This document shows positions 1-5,286 of a DNA stretch of 6,998 nucleotides, in pieces. Where the stretch lies: contig CALGLY010000231.1 in NCBI GenBank assembly GCA_937959095.1, positions 1 through 6,998 on the forward strand, read 5' to 3'. How positions within the stretch are numbered: the first letter of the stretch is position 1; each line of letters begins with the position of its first letter. The translations under genes were made by a program, and so were the position numbers. The DNA comes from an uncultured Saprospiraceae bacterium (lineage in GTDB: Bacteria > Bacteroidota > Bacteroidia > Chitinophagales > Saprospiraceae). The notes beneath the pieces are model-generated. The model worked only from the letters and a program-made list of their open reading frames with translations, ran no database searches and was not told where the DNA came from.

Positions 1-669
1 GGAGGGCTTTAGACTCAATTCATTCGACAAAATTGGAATAATGCCACCTGCTGTAAAGAAAAGCGTGGGATATAAACGCGCTATGGCATCCACATTCGGA
101 TCGGCATTGCTTTCGGAAGGCAATGGGAGGTTTAGTAAAGACGGAATTGAAAAACCTGCATAATATCTATCCGCTTGAAAATAGATACCTGTCCCAAAGC
201 TTGGTAGAAAGCTGCTCACTTGCTGTTCGAGAAAGGCAGGATCATTGGAGGTGTCTTTAAACGTAAGTTCGCTCCAATCGGCTTGCCATGTAATGAATCC
301 CGCTTGTAGTCCTACCGACAATGTTCCAAACTCAAAAGGAATGCGATAGGCATAGGCTAAGTTGAGCTTATTGGTGCGCGTTGCTCCTATAGCATCACCT
401 ACAAAATGTACGCCTAAGCCGACTCTATTATTGAATGGTAAATGTGCGGATATGGATTGACTACTCAATCCGCTTTGTTGGTTAAGTTGATTGTTCCAAC
501 CGAGCCAGTGAGCACGATTTAGAAGTGTAATCGTCAAATAATCTTGACTACCTGCATAGGCAGGATTGAAGGTCAAGCTATTAAAGATATATTTACTAAA
601 TAGTGCATCTTGCTGTGCAGGGAGAAAGGTAATAGATAATAAAAAGAGTACTGTAAAAATATATTTCAT
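1..669 (-). CDS. PorP/SprF-family type IX secretion membrane protein (C-terminus outside window)
   Basis: The reading frame is open from an ATG at 669-667 to the left edge, giving 223 codons without a stop. The N-terminus is a typical signal peptide: MKY, then a hydrophobic stretch, with probable cleavage after Ala18 (FLPA|QQ). It is followed by the hallmark start of the PorP/SprF family, QQDALFSKYIFN (19-30) and NPAYAGS (35-41). The rest alternates short glycine- and aromatic-rich segments, for example RVGLGVHFVGDAIG, as expected of an outer-membrane beta-barrel. Family members usually have about 300 or more residues, so roughly a quarter to a third is missing. In Bacteroidota such proteins work with the type IX secretion/gliding machinery, and many genomes carry several paralogues, often next to PorE/OmpA-like or large adhesin genes. 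No such partner is visible, so which paralogue this is cannot be said. Family assignment is strong; the specific role is inferred. Confidence 0.9.
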   Translation of the reverse strand, partial: MKYIFTVLFLLSITFLPAQQDALFSKYIFNSLTFNPAYAGSQDYLTITLLNRAHWLGWNNQLNQQSGLSSQSISAHLPFNNRVGLGVHFVGDAIGATRTNKLNLAYAYRIPFEFGTLSVGLQAGFITWQADWSELTFKDTSNDPAFLEQQVSSFLPSFGTGIYFQADRYYAGFSIPSLLNLPLPSESNADPNVDAIARLYPTLFFTAGGIIPILSNELSLKPS

Positions 670-877
670 AATCGGAATTGGATGAAACTGGAGATTATGA
701 ACAAGTTGAGAAGCTTTAGCAATTTAGATTTTTGGATATTTAGATTACTTATCAAGTAGTAGCTCCAAATAAAAAGCTAAATATCAAAAAGCTTAAATCC
801 ACGATAATTATCGGGAACGTCAAGCCAATATAGACTTTATTCTTTATAAGAAGGAATTGTAGCCTAAGAAATACAAC
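670..877. other. Intergenic gap between rnz and the porP-like gene
   Basis: No gene is visible in these 208 bases. They hold an imperfect hairpin (722-798), a 12-base perfect palindrome cgataattatcg (802-813) and the left part of a stem-loop that overlaps the rnz stop codon (861-884). I found no TAnnTTTG-type -7 element reading toward the porP-like gene, so its promoter is not identified. Confidence 0.6.
722..798. repeat. Imperfect inverted repeat / hairpin upstream of the porP-like gene
   Basis: Bases 722-743 pair with 777-798. The core is nine perfect pairs (735-743 with 777-785), followed outward by runs of A-T pairs broken by a few mismatches and wobbles; the tip around 750-770 pairs poorly. 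It lies about 50 bases upstream of the porP-like start codon, so it would fall in the 5' leader or promoter region of that gene. The sequence is AT-rich, so some of this pairing could be chance. Confidence 0.5.
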
Positions 878-884
878 TTAGGCT
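861..884 (-). terminator. Stem-loop overlapping the rnz stop codon, possible terminator
   Basis: The arms agcctaag (861-868) and cttaggct (877-884) are perfect complements around an 8-base loop, and the right arm contains the rnz stop codon (878-880). Reading on the minus strand, the hairpin is followed by only a weakly T-rich stretch. Reading on the plus strand, it is followed by a run of seven T within the last codons of rnz. It could therefore terminate in either direction. The stem is certain; terminator function is inferred. Confidence 0.4.
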
Positions 885-1816
885 TGCGGATTTTTTTCAA
901 GTGGCACTTTGTAAACATCGCCTTCAATAGCAAGATCTGTATTTGGAAAGATGTACTGCGCCTCATCTCGTAGCAAATCGACGTGCAAATAACGTGAGGA
1001 ATAATGCCCTAGTAGCAGTCGCTTTACATCGGCAGATTTGGCAATAGTAGCGGCATCTTGGGCGGTAGAGTGCATCGAAAATTCTGCTTGTTTCTGATGC
1101 CGATTGAGATAAGTCGCTTCGTGGTAGAGCAAATCGACTTCCTTTATAATAGGAACAATCGCTTCCGAGTAAGCCGTATCAGAGCAATAGGCAAAGGCAC
1201 GTGTAGGGTAAGCAGGCAGGGTGAGTTCCGAATTAAGTATAAGCTTACCTTCTTCCGTAGTAAAATCATCTCCTTCCATCTTGATGCCTCGAATAGCAGT
1301 CTTTGGAACATTATAGTCTTCTATCTTTTGGATATTGATGCGAGGTAGACGCTGCTTCTCTCGGAAGAGATAGCCACAAGTAGGAACTCGATGCTGCAAG
1401 GGAATCGTATAGACATCAATATTTTGGTTTTCAAAAATATGGATATGAACTGTGGGGTCAAGTTCATGGATATTTAATTCGTAGGGAATGTGCGAGTGGG
1501 TATACTTTATATTTGCCTCAATGAAATCTTTGATTCCAGTTGGGCCAAATATGCTTAGCGGAATATCACGTCCTAATAAAGAGAAAGAAGTAACTAGACC
1601 AATCAGTCCTAATACATGATCGCCATGCAGATGGCTAATAAAAATCTGCTTGATACGACTACGCCGAAATTGGAGTTGTTCGAGTCGCATTTGTGTGCCT
1701 TCGCCACAATCTATCAGGTAAATTTGATCTTGTATATTCAGGATATGTGCCGAAGTATGTCGACCTGCAATAGGAATAGCAGCACCAACACCAAGGGGTG
1801 TAAATTCAAAAGTCAA
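878..1816 (-). CDS. rnz: Ribonuclease Z (tRNA 3' endonuclease)
   Basis: This is a 312-residue metallo-beta-lactamase-fold endonuclease that cuts pre-tRNA just after the discriminator base, before CCA addition. The length is normal for bacterial short-form RNase Z. The N-terminal strand reads FTPLGVGAAIPIAGR, with IDCGEGTQMR at 35-44. Motif II, the zinc-binding HLHGDH, is at 62-67. The motif III histidine is H142 (LQHRVPTCGYLF), the motif IV aspartate is D213 (YCSDTAYSE), HEATY is at 232-236 with HST at 249-251, and the motif V histidine is H271 (GHYSSRY). The stretch between about 150 and 205 fits the flexible-arm (exosite) region in position, though I did not match it residue by residue. The start codon is TTG at 1816-1814: the next in-frame Met is residue 43, past conserved sequence, and an in-frame stop lies upstream at 1870-1868. 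The gene follows the STAS gene on the same strand after a 121-base gap filled by an inverted repeat. All catalytic residues are present and identification is secure. Confidence 0.98.
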   Translation of the reverse strand: MTFEFTPLGVGAAIPIAGRHTSAHILNIQDQIYLIDCGEGTQMRLEQLQFRRSRIKQIFISHLHGDHVLGLIGLVTSFSLLGRDIPLSIFGPTGIKDFIEANIKYTHSHIPYELNIHELDPTVHIHIFENQNIDVYTIPLQHRVPTCGYLFREKQRLPRINIQKIEDYNVPKTAIRGIKMEGDDFTTEEGKLILNSELTLPAYPTRAFAYCSDTAYSEAIVPIIKEVDLLYHEATYLNRHQKQAEFSMHSTAQDAATIAKSADVKRLLLGHYSSRYLHVDLLRDEAQYIFPNTDLAIEGDVYKVPLEKNPQA

Positions 1817-1826
1817 ACTATATATT

Positions 1827-1937
1827 AATTGAGAATTGAAAATTGAAAATTGAAAATTGAGAACGACTTATAAGTAGAGAAATTTCTATAAGCTTCTTAC
1901 TTATTCATTTTCAATTTTCAATTTTCAATTCTCAATT
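1827..1937. repeat. 31 bp perfect inverted repeat between the STAS gene and rnz
   Basis: Bases 1827-1857 and 1907-1937 are exact reverse complements (31 of 31) around a 49-base loop. Each arm is an iterated short unit of the form aattgaaa, so the repeat is both a foldback and a small tandem array. The right arm abuts the STAS stop codon (1938-1940) and the left arm ends 10 bases before the rnz TTG start. Transcribed from the STAS side it would form a very stable AU-rich hairpin, which could attenuate or terminate readthrough into rnz, or stabilise the upstream mRNA. There is no GC-rich stem with a trailing T-run, so it is not a standard intrinsic terminator. Confidence 0.93.
1879..1898 (-). 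repeat. 20-base exact copy of STAS coding sequence in the repeat loop
   Basis: The 20 bases gaaatttctataagcttctt occur here and again, in the same orientation, at 2035-2054. There they encode a KKLIEIS-containing stretch of the STAS protein (minus strand). The copy sits in the loop of the 1827-1937 inverted repeat. An exact 20-base match within 7 kb is unlikely by chance, so a local duplication or template switch is the simplest explanation. Confidence 0.85.
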
Positions 1938-2309
1938 TTATTCTGCATTAATATCGCGCTCCAATTGCTCCATGAAGATGTATTCAATAGATTCCTCCAC
2001 TGTTGGAATAATCGTGAGTACGGAGTCGAGTCGCGAAATTTCTATAAGCTTCTTTACACTTGCGTGTTCGATGCCTGTGAGTACGAAAGAGCCTGCGCCC
2101 TTCCAAAGACGGTTGGCAGTCAAAATCGCACTTAAACCCGATGAATCTACAAATTTTACATCTGTAAGATTCAGGATTAAGTTTTCAACGCCTTCGTTTA
2201 CCATCACAATAAATTCTGATTTCAAATCAGGAGCTACAACAGAGTTGAGGTTGTCCTCTTGTAGACTGAAAACAGTATATCGCTCTTGTTTATTTACACT
2301 ATATTTCAT
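1938..2309 (-). CDS. STAS-domain protein, anti-sigma factor antagonist-like
   Basis: This 123-residue protein is a single STAS domain of the SpoIIAA/RsbV type. The N-terminal beta strand (YTVFSLQEDNLNSV, 11-24) is followed by a helix starting APDLKSEF, then NLILNLTDVKFVDSSGLSAI. The diagnostic loop is D55-S56-S57-G58-L59. By analogy with SpoIIAA, S57 would be the serine phosphorylated by a partner anti-sigma kinase, switching binding off. Length and motif order are typical of stand-alone antagonists, which free a sigma factor by binding the anti-sigma factor. No kinase, phosphatase or sigma gene lies in the window, so the partner is unknown, and a non-sigma scaffolding role is also possible. 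The gene precedes rnz on the same strand. A 20-base piece of its sequence is duplicated downstream of its stop codon. A possible promoter lies about 75 bases upstream. Confidence 0.93.
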   Translation of the reverse strand: MKYSVNKQERYTVFSLQEDNLNSVVAPDLKSEFIVMVNEGVENLILNLTDVKFVDSSGLSAILTANRLWKGAGSFVLTGIEHASVKKLIEISRLDSVLTIIPTVEESIEYIFMEQLERDINAE

Positions 2310-2384
2310 TCAAATAGTATTAGACTAAATGCAAGGTATTTTCTTAAATACACAGCAACTTCTTTTTCCTGAAAAATCAAAAAA

Positions 2385-2392
2385 CAAATTTA
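2385..2392 (-). promoter_or_regulatory. Candidate Bacteroidota -7 promoter element for the STAS gene
   Basis: Read on the minus strand this is TAAATTTG, a full match to the TAnnTTTG consensus used by the primary sigma factor of Bacteroidota. It would start transcription near 2378, leaving a leader of roughly 70 bases before the STAS ATG. No clear TTG/TTTG box was found at the expected distance upstream, so support is only partial. Confidence 0.4.
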
Positions 2393-2409
2393 CAGTGTAC
2401 TAAGCTTTA

Positions 2410-2489
2410 ACTATTAGTTATATTAATTCCCGCAAAACTAAGTAATTTTAAGGTTCGACGAAAGGCGCAATTGAAATTATTAGGATAGT
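2410..2489. repeat. Imperfect inverted repeat in the divergent region
   Basis: Bases 2410-2428 pair with 2469-2489, with a two-base bulge at 2483-2484, two mismatches and two wobbles, around a loop of about 40 bases. It is weaker than the hairpins further right, and in AT-rich DNA part of it could be fortuitous. Confidence 0.4.
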
Positions 2490-2651
2490 AGGGGAGTAAA
2501 AGTGGCTTTTTGTGGCTTTTAAGGGGCTTATTTTTACAGATAGTAGTAGACTTTTCGCCAAAAAAAGAGGCAAAACGCACAAATCGAATTTTTTTTCTTA
2601 AAATCCGTTTGAATAATCAGATATTTGCACGAAAATTCGGAAGATTATAGG

Positions 2652-2821
2652 TTTTAAGTGCCTCACCTTAATTAAACGGGGCTTCTATCAGCATCTTTTT
2701 CCGCTATTTTTACTTAAAAAATCTTTACGTATCGAAGGATATGTGCAGATTTTTAAAGCAAAATTATCGAAAAAATATAACTCCTAGAACTACCCGTTTA
2801 ATTAAGGTGAAGCACTTATAG
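2652..2821. repeat. 170-base long imperfect hairpin (hairpin 1)
   Basis: The whole segment folds on itself with arms of about 80 bases meeting at a four-base loop (2734-2737). The outer part, 2663-2680 with 2793-2810, is 18 perfect pairs; beyond one mismatch the pairing continues from 2655-2661 to 2812-2818. The inner part pairs from 2694 to 2733 with 2738 to 2777 with scattered single mismatches. A small internal loop lies around 2681-2692 and 2778-2792. Mismatches include both G-T and A-C types in about equal number, so pairing alone does not favour an RNA from one strand over the other. It contains no ORF worth calling. Confidence 0.85.
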
Positions 2822-2873
2822 AAGCAAAACAGCGACTTTCCTGTTTTTCTATTTACAATAGCTTTGCGCTTCT
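2820..2873. repeat. Short stem-loop bridging the two large hairpins
   Basis: Bases 2820-2825 (agaagc) pair perfectly with 2868-2873 (gcttct), followed after a two-base bulge by aaa with ttt. It fills almost exactly the space between hairpins 1 and 2, making a nearly continuous series of three stems. The stem is short, so its independent significance is modest. Confidence 0.4.
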
Positions 2874-2874
2874 G

Positions 2875-3054
2875 CCGATAAATAAGTAGTCGAGTTTAAA
2901 TAATTTCCGCTACTATTGACTGCTTTTTCTGAATAGCAGCGTTAAAAATTATGACCAGCCAATAAGGATGCTAATAATTTTTGCCTTGCCCTTCAAAAAA
3001 ATCAATACACTATTAGCAGGAAACTATTTAAACTCGACTACTTATCAGTATCGG
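2875..3054. repeat. 180-base long imperfect hairpin (hairpin 2), 21 bp perfect segment
   Basis: Bases 2882-2902 and 3025-3045 are perfect reverse complements (21 of 21). Pairing continues outward (2875-2880 with 3049-3054) and inward. The inward segments are 2904-2912 with 3014-3023, 2914-2919 with 3002-3007, 2924-2933 with 2992-3001, and nine perfect pairs at 2944-2952 with 2974-2982. They are separated by small bulges, and a loop of about 21 bases closes the structure. The hairpin ends 95 bases before the pdxA start codon, so it could lie in the pdxA leader RNA or be a foldback DNA element. Confidence 0.88.
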
Positions 3055-3134
3055 GATAAGATAGGAGAGCTTTATGTACGAATAAAAATAAATGCTCAAC
3101 TCATCATATTTTCAAACCTATTTAGAAGACCTTT

Positions 3135-3139
3135 AAGGA
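3135..3139 (+). promoter_or_regulatory. Possible Shine-Dalgarno for pdxA
   Basis: AAGGA lies 10 bases before the ATG at 3150. The spacing is slightly long. Ribosome binding sites are often weak in Bacteroidota, so this is supporting rather than decisive evidence for the start. Confidence 0.4.
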
Positions 3140-3149
3140 AAAATAATAC

Positions 3150-4256
3150 ATGAATAAATTAAGGATAGGAATTAGTATAGGCGATATAAATGGCATTGGT
3201 TTAGAAGTAATCCTGAAAACGCTTTCCAATAAACGCGTCTTAGAAATGTGTACGCCTTTATTATATGGCTCTACCAAAATTGTATCGTATCACAAAAATA
3301 TTGTGGGCTTAGATATGCAATTTAACTCTACCAAAGGAGCAGAGCGTTTTTCAGCCAATAGAGTGAATGTTGTCAATTGTTGGGATGACAATGTCAATAT
3401 TACGCTAGGACAAGCTACGGAATCAGGTGGTAAATATGCCTTCCAATCACTACAAGCAGCAGTGAAAGACCTACAAAACGGTCTGATAGATGCATTAGTA
3501 ACTGCGCCTATCAATAAGAAGGCGATGCAATTGGCAAATTTCCCATTTCCAGGACATACCGAATACCTCGCCGAGCAGTTCAATGCAAAAAATCACTTGA
3601 TGCTGATGCTTAATGATGATTTGCGTGTAGGAGTGGCAACGGGACATATCCCTGTTTCAGAAATCTCTAAACGACTAAACAAGAAACTCATTCTGGAGAA
3701 GCTAGCTATCTTAAATACTTCGATAAAAGCAGATTTCGGTATTGAGCGACCTACTATTGCAGTGCTAGGACTCAATCCGCATGCAAGTGATGAAGGCGTG
3801 ATGGGCGATGAGGAAGAAAAAATGATTCGACCAGCTATCATCGAAGCGAAGAAAAGCGGTATCAACGTCATGGGGCCTTATGCAGCAGATGGTTTCTTTG
3901 GTTCTGGGATGCACAAGAAATTTGATGCCATCTTAGCGATGTATCACGATCAGGGCTTGATTCCATTTAAGACGCTTTCGTTTAATGCAGGCGTGAATTA
4001 TACGGCAGGTCTACCAATCGTACGTACGTCTCCAGATCATGGTACGGCATATGATTTAGTAGGCAAGAACATGGCAGATTTTAGTTCTTTCCGCAGAGCA
4101 TTATTTAGTGCTATTGATATAGCCAGAAATCGTATGGAATATCAAGAAATGCACAAAAATCAGCTCGTAAAACGTGCAGATAAGCTCAAGCAGGTAGAAG
4201 AGAAAGTAGAGGACATCGTGGAAGAGCATAAGCCAATTAAAACGGTTAATAATTAG
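3150..4256 (+). CDS. pdxA: 4-hydroxythreonine-4-phosphate dehydrogenase
   Basis: This enzyme oxidises 4-phosphohydroxy-L-threonine with NAD+; the product, after decarboxylation, is joined to deoxyxylulose phosphate by PdxJ to make pyridoxine phosphate. It is cytosolic, dimeric and metal-dependent. Family signatures appear in order: IGDINGIG near the N-terminus (10-17), TAPINK (118-123), GHTEYLA (135-141), LNPHASDEG (208-216), GPYAADGFF, YHDQGLIPFK (265-274) and RTSPDHGTAYD (292-302). The three metal-binding histidines are H166, H211 and H266, the same numbers as in the E. coli enzyme. The protein is 368 residues against 329 in E. coli. The extra length is a charged, Lys/Glu-rich tail from about residue 329, likely helical. 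The ATG start puts the first beta strand (LRIGISIGD) where the family has it. No other vitamin B6 gene is in view. All key residues are present. Confidence 0.98.
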   Translation: MNKLRIGISIGDINGIGLEVILKTLSNKRVLEMCTPLLYGSTKIVSYHKNIVGLDMQFNSTKGAERFSANRVNVVNCWDDNVNITLGQATESGGKYAFQSLQAAVKDLQNGLIDALVTAPINKKAMQLANFPFPGHTEYLAEQFNAKNHLMLMLNDDLRVGVATGHIPVSEISKRLNKKLILEKLAILNTSIKADFGIERPTIAVLGLNPHASDEGVMGDEEEKMIRPAIIEAKKSGINVMGPYAADGFFGSGMHKKFDAILAMYHDQGLIPFKTLSFNAGVNYTAGLPIVRTSPDHGTAYDLVGKNMADFSSFRRALFSAIDIARNRMEYQEMHKNQLVKRADKLKQVEEKVEDIVEEHKPIKTVNN

Positions 4257-4310
4257 AACAGAGAGATTCTAAGGCATAGAGGTAGAGTTAATCAGCCCTT
4301 TTTTTAATAA

Positions 4311-4414
4311 AAATGAAAATGAAAGTAAAAATGAAAAATCACCTCCAAGTTTCATCTGCATCTTTAGGCAAAAGACATGAGGTTTTCATTTTTATTTTTA
4401 TTTCAATTTTCATT
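4311..4414. repeat. Imperfect inverted repeat between pdxA and the MORN-repeat gene
   Basis: Bases 4326-4337 pair perfectly with 4383-4394 (12 pairs). Pairing continues outward through 4312-4325 and 4395-4413 with wobbles and a small bulge, and an alternative inner pairing is acctc (4341-4345) with gaggt (4379-4383). The arms are A/G-rich on one side and T/C-rich on the other, built of units like aatgaaa, similar in style to the 1827-1937 repeat. A T7 run just before it (4299-4305) follows no clear GC stem, so a pdxA terminator here is uncertain. The repeat ends about 20 bases before the next start codon. Confidence 0.7.
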
Positions 4415-4434
4415 CTAAAGCAATTATTTATCTA

Positions 4435-5043
4435 ATGAAAAACTGGATATTTTCTATTCTAATGGTAGCACTTTGTTTGTCCTGCGGACAACAATCAGGT
4501 GGTAACGCAAGCGTAGCGAATGAAGCTGTTGATTTAAGTGCTTATACCAGCGAACAATTAGATGGCGTAGCAGGTGAATACGTCGTGAAGCGGGACGCAA
4601 ATGGGGCAATTCTAGAAGAAGGCTTCATGAATGGCGCGCAAAAAACAGGTGTCTGGACAACCTACAATGTAGAAAAAGGAACGGTGAAAATGATAACGCC
4701 CTACTTGGATGGACAACTGAATGGCCGCCTATTAGAGTTTGATGATAAGAACCGAATAGTGGCACAGCGAGGCTACAAAAACGGTCAATTACACGGCTTC
4801 GCAGCGACTTACAAATTCAGCAATCCGCTAGAAACCTTCCAATATGTGGATGGACAACTGAATGGTGATTACAAAAAATACTTTGATAGTGGCGGCAAAA
4901 TTCAGCAAGAAGCCAGTTATAAAAATGGACAACTCGATGGCACGATGCGTTACTACAATAAAGAAGGGCAAGTGACGCTAGAGTATGAATATAAAAACGG
5001 CGAAAAAGTAGGGGGAGGAATCATAGGAACGAGTCAAAAATAA
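4435..5043 (+). CDS. Predicted lipoprotein with MORN-type (YwqK-like) repeats
   Basis: The product has 202 residues. It begins with a lipoprotein-type signal peptide: MKN, a hydrophobic stretch to about residue 16, then Cys17. The box reads CLS-C, so the -3 residue is Cys rather than the usual Leu, a slight deviation. After a Ser/Gly/Ala-rich linker come about six MORN_2-type units spaced 23-26 residues apart: FMNGAQKTG (64), YLDGQLNG (90), YKNGQLHG (114), YVDGQLNG (137), YKNGQLDG (162) and YKNGEKVG (186). Such repeats form a beta-hairpin stack. Databases often label similar proteins 'YwqK family antitoxin', but nothing here supports an antitoxin role and no toxin gene is adjacent. A cell-envelope lipoprotein of unknown function is the safest call. 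It lies 178 bases after pdxA, and a large hairpin starts 6 bases past its stop. Confidence 0.85.
   Translation: MKNWIFSILMVALCLSCGQQSGGNASVANEAVDLSAYTSEQLDGVAGEYVVKRDANGAILEEGFMNGAQKTGVWTTYNVEKGTVKMITPYLDGQLNGRLLEFDDKNRIVAQRGYKNGQLHGFAATYKFSNPLETFQYVDGQLNGDYKKYFDSGGKIQQEASYKNGQLDGTMRYYNKEGQVTLEYEYKNGEKVGGGIIGTSQK
4706..4865 (+). repeat. 19-base direct repeat inside the MORN-repeat gene
   Basis: The sequence tggatggacaactgaatgg occurs exactly at 4706-4724 and 4847-4865. It is in the same frame, 141 bases (47 codons, two repeat units) apart, and encodes DGQLNG both times. A diverged version (aatggacaactcgatgg) begins near 4924. Synonymous identity between units suggests recent duplication or conversion among repeats. 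Confidence 0.85.
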
Positions 5044-5048
5044 CTATA

Positions 5049-5182
5049 CAAATTTTGACTGGTTATTTCAACCTCATTTTGCACTTAAAAAAGCCTTATG
5101 TAGCTAGGCTATATGCGCCTGCCTGACGGCAGACAGTTTTTTTGAAGTACAAAATGAGGTCAAAATAACCTATCCAAAATTG
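5049..5182. repeat. 134-base imperfect hairpin after the MORN-repeat gene, possible terminator
   Basis: Paired blocks run 5049-5057 with 5175-5182, 5061-5068 with 5163-5170 (8 perfect), 5071-5081 with 5150-5160 (11 perfect), and 5083-5093 with 5138-5148. The apical part holds its own stem, ctgcc (5119-5123) with ggcag (5128-5132), within a GC-richer sequence unlike its surroundings. Starting 6 bases past the stop codon, it probably ends or protects the upstream transcript. There is no T-run directly after the structure, so classical intrinsic termination is not shown. Confidence 0.82.
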
Positions 5183-5286
5183 AACATTTATTTATGTCTC
5201 CTTCCATAGAGGGGAAATAAAAGACTTTCGCTAATCTCAACCAATCTTTGAAATACAGTTTTCATCGTTTTCATATTGAGCGATGA

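Larger units (their letters stand above)
2310..3149. other. 840-base divergent intergenic region rich in inverted repeats
   Basis: No convincing protein gene is present between the divergent STAS and pdxA starts. The region holds a candidate minus-strand promoter (2385-2392), a weaker hairpin (2410-2489), a 10-base tandem repeat of gtggcttttt (2502-2521), and a short hairpin whose arms cgaatttt and aaaattcg lie at 2585-2592 and 2632-2639. It then holds three stem-loops almost end to end (2652-2821, 2820-2873, 2875-3054). The last 95 bases before pdxA look like an ordinary leader. The gap is long for otherwise compactly spaced genes. Confidence 0.7.

Noticed and set aside
1058..1348. Plus-strand ORFs antisense to rnz (also 1616-1828)
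   Set aside because: The opposite strand encodes a complete RNase Z with all motifs, and these translations look random.
1972..2328. 118-codon plus-strand ORF antisense to the STAS gene
   Set aside because: It is a shadow of the STAS reading frame. The minus-strand product has a complete STAS domain and this one has no recognisable features.
2502..2521. Tandem gtggcttttt units as the start of a repeat array
   Set aside because: Only two 10-base copies exist and no further periodicity follows.
2652..3054. A transposon with terminal inverted repeats
   Set aside because: The palindromes run to their centres with no transposase, and no target-site duplication was recognised around them.
2968..3153. 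61-codon plus-strand ORF whose TGA overlaps the pdxA ATG (ATGA), possible leader peptide
   Set aside because: Much of it is one arm of hairpin 2, its start lies in the hairpin loop, it has no ribosome binding site, and the product resembles no family. The overlap is probably chance.
3290..3871. Minus-strand ORFs antisense to pdxA (3290-3583 and 3593-3871)
   Set aside because: They lie wholly within a complete pdxA, with no motifs or start signals.
4435..5043. Toxin-antitoxin function for the MORN-repeat protein
   Set aside because: The YwqK 'antitoxin' label for such repeats is a database convention. There is no adjacent toxin gene, and the lipoprotein signal argues against a cytoplasmic antitoxin.
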